Of a DNA stretch of 44,523 bases, positions 32,954-40,789 are shown one piece after another (the stretch's first letter is position 1; each line of letters begins with the position of its first letter). The notes under the pieces are model-generated. The model saw only the letters and a list, made by a program, of their open reading frames with translations. It was not told where the DNA came from and did not search any database. Source of the stretch: an uncultured Roseburia sp. (lineage in GTDB: Bacteria > Bacillota > Clostridia > Lachnospirales > Lachnospiraceae); NCBI GenBank assembly GCA_947246475.1, contig CAMXSH010000016.1:1-44523 (forward strand), written 5' to 3'. The translations under genes and the position numbers were made by a program.

Positions 32954-35245
32954 ATGAGTACAAAGATGAAAAAGGTTGAGATTCTGGCGCCGGGAGGATC
33001 CCGGGAGGCTATTTACGCAGGATTATATGGAGGGGCAGATGCCGTTTATACCGGGACAAGCCGTTTTTCGGCGCGGGCCTTTGCGGAGAATCCAGATGTG
33101 GAGGAGCTGTGCCGCATCTTGGATTTTGCCCATCTGCACGGAAAAAAGATTTACCTTACAGTAAATACCCTTCTGACAGAGGAGGAGCTGGAAGGAAGCC
33201 TATACGATTTGATCCGGCCTTTGTATGAACACGGGCTGGATGCGGTGATTGTACAGGATTTTGGGGTAATGGACCTTATCAGGGAGTACTTTCCGGAGAT
33301 GGATATACATGCCAGTACCCAGATGACTCTCCTGACAGGGGAAGGCGCCAGCCTTCTAAAACCCTTTGGGGTGACAAGGATCGTGCCGGCGCGGGAACTG
33401 ACGATCCAGGAGATCACCCGGATGCGGCAGGTGACGGATCTGGAGATCGAGGTATTTGTCCACGGGGCTCTGTGTTACTGCTATTCCGGGCAGTGCCTGA
33501 TGAGTAAGGTGATCGGTGGCAGAAGCGGCAACCGCGGCATGTGTGCCCAGCCCTGCCGGCTGCCTTACGAGGCAGAGGGAAAAAAAGCAGGTTATCTTTT
33601 GAGCCCGAAGGATCTGTGTACGCTGGGGCAGGTGGGAGAACTGATCCAGGCGGGGGTGGATTCCTTTAAGATCGAGGGACGGATGAAAAAACCGGCTTAT
33701 ACCGCCTATACTTCGTATCTTTACCGGACCTATGCCGATGCCTGCCTTTCTGGCATACCTGTAGATGATAGAGAACTAAACAGAGATATTCAGAAGCTGG
33801 CAGATATTTATAACCGGGGAGGATTTACCAGGGGATATTTATTTGAGCCATCGAAAAAGAATATCATATTCCGCAGCAAAAACAGTCACTATGGTGTTCT
33901 GGCGGGGACGGTGCTGGCTGTCAATAAAGATACGGCAGAGTACCGGGCGGAAATCCCCCTTCATCCCCAGGACGTGGTAGAGTTCCGGGACGAGGCGGGA
34001 GACAGTGTTTACGAATACACGCTGAAAGAAGGAGTTCCGAAGTCTGGAAAGGTGCGGGCACGTTATAAAAAAGGAAGCCCGCTGCGGGCAGGGCAGAAGG
34101 TGTACCGTACCAGGAACAATGAGCTCCTAAAGGAGATTGACGAACGGATCGAAGCGGGCAGAAAAAATACAAAAGTTCCAGTCCGGGGAATTTTTACTGC
34201 TGTCTTCGGTGAACCGGTCAGGTTGGAGCTGATTTTTGGAGATCTGTCCTGTCAGATGGAGGGAGCTGTAGCAGAGAGGGCAGTGGGAAAACCAGTAAGC
34301 TCTGGGGATATAGAAAAACGTCTGAGAAAAACCGGGGAGAGCCAGTTTATATTTGAAGATCTGGCTCTGTCCGTAGGTGAGCAGCTCTTTGTGCCTCTGG
34401 GAAGCATCGCCGCCCTGCGGCGTCAGGCTTTTGAAATTCTGGAACAAAAAATCCTGGAGCGGAGTTACCGGAAGGTGGTGAGATTAGCGAAACAGATTCC
34501 TGGGAGTGGGGAAATGAAAGAAAACTGTGAGGAGTTTTTTGGCGGCGAACCTTTTATTCTGATACAGATAACAGATTTACGGCAATTGGAGGGAGTAAAA
34601 AAGGCGTCAATGGTAAATGCTACGAATACGAGACTGCATTTCCCGTTGGAGGAGTTTTCGCCGGAAGAATGGAGCACACTGGCAGAAGAAGCAGGAGAAT
34701 TCAGGTATTATATTTCTCTTCCCAGAGTGCTGCGTGAAAAAAATAAATCCCATTTTCTTGATCTCTGGAGCGGGTATGGCAGCTGTTTTCAAGAAGCAGG
34801 GTGTGCCGGAGCTGTCCTTTCGTCCATCGAGGCGCTTCCGGTTCTGAATCGGCTCTGGGAGCAGAAGAGGCAGTGGATCGCAGGTCCGGAGCTCTATTTC
34901 TGGAACCGCAGGGCAGGCAGGGTGTATGACCGGCTGGGACTGCTGGGACACAGTTATATGGCATATGGAAGAACGGCAGTTATGACTACAGAAGGCTGCG
35001 CCAGCCTGGAACTGGGAAAGTGTTCTGGTCCGGAGGGCAGGAGCCGGGAGCTGGAGATCAGCACGCCTAAAAAAGATGACTTTACGGTGGTAAATTATTG
35101 TAATTACTGTTACAATGTAATATATGAAAAAAATCCGGGATGGCACGAGCCGGAGGGTCTGGCTGAGATCCCGGAGATACAGTTCCGGTCGGAAGATACA
35201 GAAGAAGTAAGAGAGGTTTTGGAGCAATGGAGCTTTTTATCGTAG
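32954..35245 (+). CDS. U32-family (peptidase-like) protein with DUF3656
   Basis: 763 aa. The U32 domain covers about 8-300, with the signature running from VHGALCYCYSGQC to GNRGMCAQPCR; its cysteines C174, C176, C181, C197 and C201 probably bind an Fe-S cluster. The middle (about 380-510) corresponds to the DUF3656/collagenase-like region. The C-terminus carries a second Cys group (CNYCYNV and LGKCSG). E. coli relatives with this architecture (RlhA) hydroxylate 23S rRNA C2501; true protease activity is doubtful for the family. GGGAGG precedes the ATG. It begins a tight operon: the next gene's ATG lies 19 nt inside its 3' end. Confidence 0.9.
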   Translation: MSTKMKKVEILAPGGSREAIYAGLYGGADAVYTGTSRFSARAFAENPDVEELCRILDFAHLHGKKIYLTVNTLLTEEELEGSLYDLIRPLYEHGLDAVIVQDFGVMDLIREYFPEMDIHASTQMTLLTGEGASLLKPFGVTRIVPARELTIQEITRMRQVTDLEIEVFVHGALCYCYSGQCLMSKVIGGRSGNRGMCAQPCRLPYEAEGKKAGYLLSPKDLCTLGQVGELIQAGVDSFKIEGRMKKPAYTAYTSYLYRTYADACLSGIPVDDRELNRDIQKLADIYNRGGFTRGYLFEPSKKNIIFRSKNSHYGVLAGTVLAVNKDTAEYRAEIPLHPQDVVEFRDEAGDSVYEYTLKEGVPKSGKVRARYKKGSPLRAGQKVYRTRNNELLKEIDERIEAGRKNTKVPVRGIFTAVFGEPVRLELIFGDLSCQMEGAVAERAVGKPVSSGDIEKRLRKTGESQFIFEDLALSVGEQLFVPLGSIAALRRQAFEILEQKILERSYRKVVRLAKQIPGSGEMKENCEEFFGGEPFILIQITDLRQLEGVKKASMVNATNTRLHFPLEEFSPEEWSTLAEEAGEFRYYISLPRVLREKNKSHFLDLWSGYGSCFQEAGCAGAVLSSIEALPVLNRLWEQKRQWIAGPELYFWNRRAGRVYDRLGLLGHSYMAYGRTAVMTTEGCASLELGKCSGPEGRSRELEISTPKKDDFTVVNYCNYCYNVIYEKNPGWHEPEGLAEIPEIQFRSEDTEEVREVLEQWSFLS

Positions 35246-36607
35246 AGCTTGCCAGATATGTGATCATTCTGGTGTTTGGCATATATACTTTTTATGCATA
35301 CCGGGCCTTTGCCAGCAAAGACAGAGCGAGACAGAACCGGGTGTTCGCTGTCCAGAGGACTCTGACCGTTCTGCTGCACACGGTGATGAGTCTGCTGCTG
35401 ATCATGGAAAATATGTCTTTGGTATATATTTTCCTATGGCTGGCGGAACTAGCGTTTTACTTTATCTTTATCAAGATCTATCAGGTGTGCTACAAGGGAT
35501 TGTCCAAGCTTGTCCTGAATAATATGATGATGTGCATGATGGTTGGTTTTATTATATTGGGAAGGCTTTCATACAGCTACGCCATTCATCAGCTTGTACT
35601 GGCGGCCATCGCCATGGTATTATGCATATTCGTTCCATTTTTTATCGAAAGATTTGGCGTTTTAGAACGTCTTGGATGGCAGTACGCCCTGGCGGGGATT
35701 TTGTTTCTGCTTCTGGTATTTGTTATCGGGGTGGAAAAATGGGGGTCCAAAAACTGGATCAGCATTGGCGGTGTATCCATCCAGCCCTCAGAATTCGTGA
35801 AAATCCTGTATGTATTTTTTATTTCTTCGCTGCTGGCGAAAAGTACGAGATTTAAGCATATTGTATGGATTTCTGGTGTGGCGGCGGTCCATGTCATCAT
35901 TCTTGTGGTAGAAAAAGACCTGGGCGCTGCGCTGATCTATTTTATCACTTATGTGATGGTGCTCTATGTGGCGACGATGAATGTGGCGTATCTGGGAGCC
36001 GGCCTGGGAGGAGGCGCCCTGGCGGCAGTGGTCGCCTATCGGTTGTTTGCCCATGTGCGGACTCGTGTGGCAGCCTGGAAAAATCCCTGGGCGGACGATA
36101 GAAAATGAGGGATACCAGGTGGCGAGATCGTTATTTGCCATTGGCACCGGAGGATTTATCGGTATGGGACTGGGAAAGGGACTTCCTTCCAGTGTGCCAG
36201 TGGTGGAGAGTGATTTTGTATTTTCTGCGATCTCTGAGGAGCTGGGCGGTGTATTTGCTATCTGCCTGATCTTGGTTTATCTAAGCAGTTATATTATGTT
36301 TGTCAATATTGCCATGAAAATGAAGAAACAGTTTTATAAATTAACGGCATTTGGTCTCAGCGTAGTTTTTATTTTCCAGGTGTTTTTATGCGTGGGGGGC
36401 GTGACCAAATTTATTCCGTCCACCGGAGTGACACTGCCACTGATCAGTTATGGAGGAAGTTCCATCATGACCACGATCATTATCTTCAGTATCATTCAGG
36501 GAATGTATGTGTTGAACGGAAGAGAGGAGGAGAGCCTTGAGGAGGAAAGAAAGAGCGAAGGAAAAAGAAAGAGAGATGGGAAGAGAAGAGCCAGGAACCG
36601 AAGTTAA
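35227..36607 (+). pseudogene. FtsW/RodA/SpoVE-type glycosyltransferase, frameshifted
   Basis: The gene encodes a SEDS peptidoglycan polymerase of about 459 aa but is split. The first frame (35227-36108) carries about eight helices and the motifs GSKNWISIGGVSIQPSEFVK and VEKDLGAAL, then stops after WKNPWADDRK. The second frame (one base over) resumes with IENEGYQVARSLFAIGTGGFIGMGLG and the C-terminal STGVTLPLISYGGSS motif, ending at 36607. NPWxD-I...GYQxxxSLFAIG is continuous in the family, so the break lies near 36097. One extra base, or loss of an AT pair in GATATAGAA, would each explain it. Everything else is intact, so this is a fresh lesion, a sequencing error, or conceivably phase-variable. 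The PBP partner gene starts within its 3' end. Confidence 0.88.
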
Positions 36608-38018
36608 GAAACGTAAACGGATGAACCGGGAAATGGCTGCCGTCACCTATATTTTTATGTTTCTTTTTGTCTTTATGGCTTCCTACGTGATCTGGTTTTT
36701 GATGGGAGACACGGATAAAATTCTAAATAATCCACAGAATAAGAGACAGGAGCTTTTGGCAGAGAGGATTCAGAAAGGAAGTATTCTATCGGATAAGGGA
36801 AAGGTGCTGGCAAAAACAGAAACCGACAACAAGGGGAATGAAAAAAGGGTATATCCCTATAACGAGCTGTTTGCCCATGTGGTAGGGCGGGTCAGTCACG
36901 GGAAGACGGGGCTGGAAGCTTCAGAAGGCTATACGATGCTGACCACCGGCATCAATCCTCTGACCGGATTGTTTAATGAGCTGAAGGGAGAAAAAAATCC
37001 CGGAAACAATGTGGTTACCACGTTGAACGTAAAGTTATCCCAGATCGCCAGTGAATCTCTGGGCAGCAGGCGGGGGGCTGTGGTGGTGACAGAACCTTCC
37101 ACGGGAAAGATCCTTGCCCTGGTGTCCAAGCCATCTTTTAATCCGAACCAGCTGGACCGGAACTGGGAATCGCTGATCCGGGACAATGACGATGATTCTG
37201 CACTGTACAACCGGGCTACCCAGGGACTGTATCCGCCGGGATCCACTTTTAAGCTGTATACCACATTGGAGTATATGAGGGAAACCAGCCGCTACGAAGA
37301 ATTTCGTTATACCTGTACTGGCAGCATCGGCAAGGGAAAAGAGGCGATCAACTGTTATGGGCATGAGGTCCATGGAACCATAGGACTAAAAAAAGCATTT
37401 TCTGAGTCCTGCAACGCCGCCTTTGCCCAGATCGGCGTGGGGCTGAACGCCTCCGACTGGAACGGTTTGTGCAGTTCCCTGTATTATAATAAGACACTGC
37501 CCATCAAGGAGCTGGAGCAGAAATCATCCCGGTTTGATGCTGCCAGTGTGGAGGGAAACGGCGATATCATGCAGGCAGCCATTGGTCAGGGAACAGTCCT
37601 GACGACGCCCCTGCAGAATTCTTTTCTGGTATCGGCTGTTTTGAATGAAGGTAAGCTGATGAAACCCTATCTTGTAGACCGTATCGAGGATACTTATGGC
37701 AATGTGGTGAGAAAGCAGGAACCTTCTGAGGTGGCGGCACCTATTACGAAAAAAGAGGCAAAGGTTCTGAAAGAATATATGAGAGAGGCGGTGCTGAACG
37801 GTACTGCCACAGCGTTAAATACCAGCCGGTACAAAGCGGGAGGAAAAACGGGATCTGCGCAGTTTAAGGAGGGATCCACGGATTCCCATGCCTGGTTTGT
37901 TGGATATGCTGAAAAGGAGGGAAGACAGCTGGTAGTAAGTATTATTGTGGAGGGAGCAGGGACCGGAAGTGCCCATGCGGTTCCCATCGCTCGAAAGATA
38001 TTCGATGCATACTTTTAG
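36537..38018 (+). CDS. class B penicillin-binding protein
   Basis: 493 aa from TTG 36537 (GAGGAGG at 36524-36530, 6-nt spacing); ATG 36576 is an alternative. A cytosolic basic tail is followed by one helix (about 33-56), a short non-penicillin-binding module (about 57-160) and the transpeptidase domain. The active-site motifs are STFK (236-239), SCN (291-293) and KTG (437-439). It cross-links peptidoglycan outside the membrane. Size and layout resemble the PbpA partner of SEDS proteins in actinobacteria and Clostridia. It overlaps the FtsW/RodA gene by 71 nt, so the two are a synthase pair, presently unbalanced if the frameshift is real. Confidence 0.93.
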   Translation: MRRKERAKEKEREMGREEPGTEVKKRKRMNREMAAVTYIFMFLFVFMASYVIWFLMGDTDKILNNPQNKRQELLAERIQKGSILSDKGKVLAKTETDNKGNEKRVYPYNELFAHVVGRVSHGKTGLEASEGYTMLTTGINPLTGLFNELKGEKNPGNNVVTTLNVKLSQIASESLGSRRGAVVVTEPSTGKILALVSKPSFNPNQLDRNWESLIRDNDDDSALYNRATQGLYPPGSTFKLYTTLEYMRETSRYEEFRYTCTGSIGKGKEAINCYGHEVHGTIGLKKAFSESCNAAFAQIGVGLNASDWNGLCSSLYYNKTLPIKELEQKSSRFDAASVEGNGDIMQAAIGQGTVLTTPLQNSFLVSAVLNEGKLMKPYLVDRIEDTYGNVVRKQEPSEVAAPITKKEAKVLKEYMREAVLNGTATALNTSRYKAGGKTGSAQFKEGSTDSHAWFVGYAEKEGRQLVVSIIVEGAGTGSAHAVPIARKIFDAYF

Positions 38019-38064
38019 CTGTCAGCGGCATAGCCGGGTGGTGAATTGGAAGGAGGGAAACAGC

Positions 38065-38523
38065 GTGCGTCAGATCGTTAGCTGCGGCGGAGTTGTAATC
38101 TTTAGAGGTAAGATTCTGCTGTTGTACAAAAAATATAAAAAACGGTATGATGGCTGGGTTCTTCCCAAGGGAACAGTAGAGGAAGGGGAAGAATTTGAAG
38201 AGACTGCATTTCGGGAAGTACGGGAAGAAAGCGGAGTGTTTGGCAGGATCGTAAAATATATAGGTTCCAGTAATTATAGTTTTAATGTTCCGGATGATGT
38301 GGTGGAGAAAAATGTACACTGGTATCTGATGCAGACGGACAGCTTTTCCTGCCAGCCCCAGAGAGAAGAAGATTTTTATGATGCCGGGTTTTATAAATTC
38401 CATGAGGCGTACCATCTGCTAAAGTTTGGCAATGAACGGCAGATCCTAGAACGGGCATACAAGGAGTATCAGAAGTTAAAAAGAGAGTGTATGTGGAGTG
38501 AGCAGCAGATCGGGATAAGGTAG
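38065..38523 (+). CDS. Nudix hydrolase
   Basis: 152 aa from GTG 38065, chosen for AAGGAGGG at 38050-38057; longer frames overlap the PBP gene. The Nudix box G-x5-E-x7-REVREESGV is complete (GTVEEGEEFEETAF followed by REVREESGV), after the strand GWVLPKG. Such enzymes cleave nucleoside diphosphate-linked compounds, e.g. diadenosine polyphosphates, (d)NTPs or ADP-ribose. The specificity cannot be set. The protein ends with a basic helix (YQKLKRE). It closes the U32-FtsW-PBP operon 46 nt after the PBP stop and is followed by a bidirectional terminator. Confidence 0.93.
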   Translation: MRQIVSCGGVVIFRGKILLLYKKYKKRYDGWVLPKGTVEEGEEFEETAFREVREESGVFGRIVKYIGSSNYSFNVPDDVVEKNVHWYLMQTDSFSCQPQREEDFYDAGFYKFHEAYHLLKFGNERQILERAYKEYQKLKRECMWSEQQIGIR

Positions 38524-38543
38524 ATCTATAACATCATTAAGAT

Positions 38544-38573
38544 AAAAAGGATTCCTCATGGGGAATCCTTTTT
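38544..38573. terminator. bidirectional terminator
   Basis: AAAAAGGATTCC (38544-38555) pairs perfectly with GGAATCCTTTTT (38562-38573). U runs are produced on both strands, so it serves the Nudix gene (plus) and the ABC permease (minus, ending at 38599). Confidence 0.93.
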
Positions 38574-38598
38574 GGTTCAACTATTTTTGTGTTTCCGC

Positions 38599-39411
38599 TT
38601 ACAACAGATTAAGTTTTTTCTTCAAGGTAAAATTAGACAGGAAGAAAAATACTACAGAGAAGACAACGCTTAAAACAATGGAGAGAATGAGTACACTCAT
38701 CACCGGACCGCTATACTGCGTGGACAGGGATGTGCTGAAAGTATTTATTTCAGCGGGAATGCTGTCTTTGCTCATTTCAGTGATCATTACTGGGAGAAGA
38801 AAAACTATGGCCACGATCTGCTGCGCCGTATAAAGGGCCGCATAGAACGCCAGGGATGCAATGACCCGGTGGTCTCTTACCAGCTGCCCCAATGATATGG
38901 CGGCAAAAATCTGAAGGACCGACAGCGCACAGGAAAGAAGCAGAGAAAAGATCTGGAGCACCATTAATTTGGCATCTCCGGTAAATATGTTACATATAAA
39001 TCTGATTATATCGTCTATATTAGCGCCTGCGGCTACGCAGAGAGCGGCGATGGAAAAACAAGCCAGGAGGATGGTTATTAATATCCACGCAATAGAGACA
39101 ATGAATTTGCCCAGCAGGATCTGATGTATCTCAGCGGGTACCGTGAAGGTCAGATACGCTTCCCTGGTGGCAGTTGTTTTGTAAAAGCGCATACTCAGGA
39201 AAATATACGGAGAAATAAATACAAATATAATGCCCAAAATAAGAAGAATGATCCCAAATCCCGAAATAATGGAGAGAAGCGAAGAGTTATAATCTTCCAG
39301 CAGCTGGATAAACAGACAGCTTGCCAGGATGAGAAACGCCAGACCAATATATATGGGAACAAAAATCCTGTATGTGGATTTGAATTCGTGTTTTATTATT
39401 TTTCCTAACAT
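38599..39411 (-). CDS. ABC-2-type permease of the GntR operon
   Basis: A 270-aa membrane protein beginning MLGKIIKHEFKSTYR, the basic amphipathic start of many ABC-2 permeases, with six hydrophobic segments (about 16-36, 50-72, 100-125, 140-165, 185-205 and 245-265). Its ATG overlaps the stop of the ATPase gene (ATGTTAG) and is preceded by GGGAGG, so translation is coupled. It forms the membrane part of an exporter with that ATPase. In YtrA-type GntR operons such transporters respond to cell-wall-active peptides; that role is inferred from the gene set. Confidence 0.85.
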   Translation of the reverse strand: MLGKIIKHEFKSTYRIFVPIYIGLAFLILASCLFIQLLEDYNSSLLSIISGFGIILLILGIIFVFISPYIFLSMRFYKTTATREAYLTFTVPAEIHQILLGKFIVSIAWILITILLACFSIAALCVAAGANIDDIIRFICNIFTGDAKLMVLQIFSLLLSCALSVLQIFAAISLGQLVRDHRVIASLAFYAALYTAQQIVAIVFLLPVMITEMSKDSIPAEINTFSTSLSTQYSGPVMSVLILSIVLSVVFSVVFFFLSNFTLKKKLNLL

Positions 39412-40100
39412 TTGAATACCTCCCTGAACAGTGCATCCACTGATTTATTTTCTTTTTCCCGGATCTCATCTACATTCTGATGAAGGCGGATCTGTCCATT
39501 TTGAAGGAAGACAGCCTCGTCCAGAATGTTTTCCACGTCTGCAATCAGGTGGGTGGAGATGATGACCGTGGAGTTTTCACAATAGTTTCCTACGATGGTA
39601 TTTAAAATATAATCTCTGGTGGCGGGATCCACACCTCCAATAGGTTCATCCAGACAGTAAAGGTTGGCATTCCGGCTCATGGCGAGAACCAGCTGAACTT
39701 TTTCCAGAGTTCCTTTTGACATATGAGCCAGCTTCATGGTGGTGGCGATGTCAAGTTTTTTCAGCATATCTTCGGCTTTATCCTGCTGGAAGTCAGCAAA
39801 AAAATCCGTAAAGTATTCAAATAGGTCATTTACCTTCATCCAGCGGGGAAAGTAGTTGGCGTCTGGCAGATAGGATACGTGCTGCTTAGAAATGACGCCG
39901 GGTCCATAACCTCCGATGGTGATAGTTCCGCTGGTAGGAGCCAGAAGTCCATTGAAAAGTTTCAGCAGCGTGGTCTTGCCACTGCCGTTCGGTCCCAGCA
40001 GACCAACGATTTTTCCACATTCCAGAGTGAGATCCACGTCCTGGAGTGCTGTGTAGCCGCCAAATTTCTTAGACAGCCCTTTGGTTTCTAATAATATCAT
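39405..40100 (-). CDS. ABC transporter ATPase of the GntR operon
   Basis: 231 aa from the ATG at 40100, with GGAGG at 40111-40107; an upstream frame extension has no site and overlaps gntR. Walker A is GPNGSGKTT (36-44), and Walker B with the catalytic Glu is in NLYCLDEPIGGVDP. The signature is degenerate: HMSKGTLEKVQL instead of LSGGQ, with Ser and Gly kept but Gln/Arg replaced, a feature shared by several GntR-linked (YtrB-like) ATPases. The H-loop is ISTHLI. It pairs with the permease downstream (7-nt overlap). The gap to gntR is 52 nt, so all three form one operon. Confidence 0.9.
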   Translation of the reverse strand: MILLETKGLSKKFGGYTALQDVDLTLECGKIVGLLGPNGSGKTTLLKLFNGLLAPTSGTITIGGYGPGVISKQHVSYLPDANYFPRWMKVNDLFEYFTDFFADFQQDKAEDMLKKLDIATTMKLAHMSKGTLEKVQLVLAMSRNANLYCLDEPIGGVDPATRDYILNTIVGNYCENSTVIISTHLIADVENILDEAVFLQNGQIRLHQNVDEIREKENKSVDALFREVFKC

Positions 40101-40152
40101 AATATTCCTCCATTCTTTCATACTTTTCCGCGTGCAAAACCACGGAATACAT

Positions 40153-40527
40153 TCATTCTGCGGAACAGCTGTCCCACCGTGAGGTGATAAAAGCCAGTTG
40201 TTCTTCGCTGTTAAAGCCAAGTCTTCCCAGCTCTTCCTTTAACTGGCATAGTTTGGCATTTGCCAGATCCTCTCTCATTGCCCGTATCATGGAAGCATCA
40301 CCTGTAATCTTTCTTCCATTTGTCCGCTCATTGATGAGCAGCCCTTCCCGTTCGAGTTCAGCGAGGGCCCGCTGCATCGTATTTGGATTTACATTGGCAT
40401 TAAGTGCCAGTTCCCTCACAGAAGGGAATGGCTGGCCTGCTTCATATTCACCGGAGAGGATCAAAAGTTTGATATGCTCGATCAGCTGAATATAAAGAGG
40501 TCTGTCATTGGTCAGTTCCCATAGCAT
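40153..40527 (-). CDS. GntR-family regulator (YtrA type)
   Basis: A 124-aa protein. The winged helix-turn-helix covers about 10-76 (PLYIQLIEHIKLLILSGEY, then PSVRELALNANVNPNTMQRALAELEREG). Only about 45 helical residues follow, so it belongs to the short YtrA subfamily that lacks a metabolite-binding domain. AAGGAGGTG precedes the ATG. It is the first gene of the minus-strand operon with an ABC ATPase and permease, and probably represses it. The 36-bp palindrome at 40593-40628, about 70-100 bp upstream of the start, is the likely operator. Confidence 0.92.
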   Translation of the reverse strand: MLWELTNDRPLYIQLIEHIKLLILSGEYEAGQPFPSVRELALNANVNPNTMQRALAELEREGLLINERTNGRKITGDASMIRAMREDLANAKLCQLKEELGRLGFNSEEQLAFITSRWDSCSAE

Positions 40528-40592
40528 GGATTCACCTCCTTAAATAGATAGTCATAGGTACCCTTTTTTAAGAGTAAGTTATGCTGTATCAA

Positions 40593-40628
40593 TGTATTAT
40601 TGTATTAACTGATTAACACAATAATACA
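40593..40628. promoter_or_regulatory. 36-bp palindrome, probable GntR operator
   Basis: The arms TGTATTATTGTATTAA (40593-40608) and TTAACACAATAATACA (40613-40628) are complementary at 15 of 16 positions around CTGA. It lies in the divergent region between gntR and nifJ. The TGTATTA...TAATACA ends suit a YtrA-type operator. The centre (TTGT-a-TTAA-CTGA-TTAA-c-ACAA) is also close to a Rex site but has one extra base in each arm. Confidence 0.7.
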
Positions 40629-40699
40629 ACGTAGATTTCCCTTTGTCAAGGAAAAACAGAAATGTTCTTATAATTCGACAAGAACTACCGGATTTTGCC

Positions 40700-40728
40700 T
40701 TTACTTTTTAAATGGATAGTGCTAAAAT
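40700..40728 (+). promoter_or_regulatory. promoter of nifJ
   Basis: TTTACT at 40700-40705 and TAAAAT at 40723-40728 with 17-bp spacing. An additional TTGTCA and TATAAT lie upstream at 40643-40674 but 20 bp apart. The leader to the ATG is about 55 nt and very AT-rich. Confidence 0.6.
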
Positions 40729-40789
40729 GATAGCTAGTGATAATAAATTTTAATGATTTATTAAATTAAATAAGGAGGATTCTATAAAA

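Noticed and set aside
32954-35245. U32 protein as a secreted collagenase
   Set aside because: No signal peptide is present, and the Fe-S-type cysteines and DUF3656 layout point to an intracellular RNA-modification type.
40601-40622. Consensus Rex operator before nifJ
   Set aside because: TTGT and TTAA are separated by an extra base in each arm, so it is not a true Rex box; the longer palindrome fits a GntR-type operator better. Kept only as an alternative.
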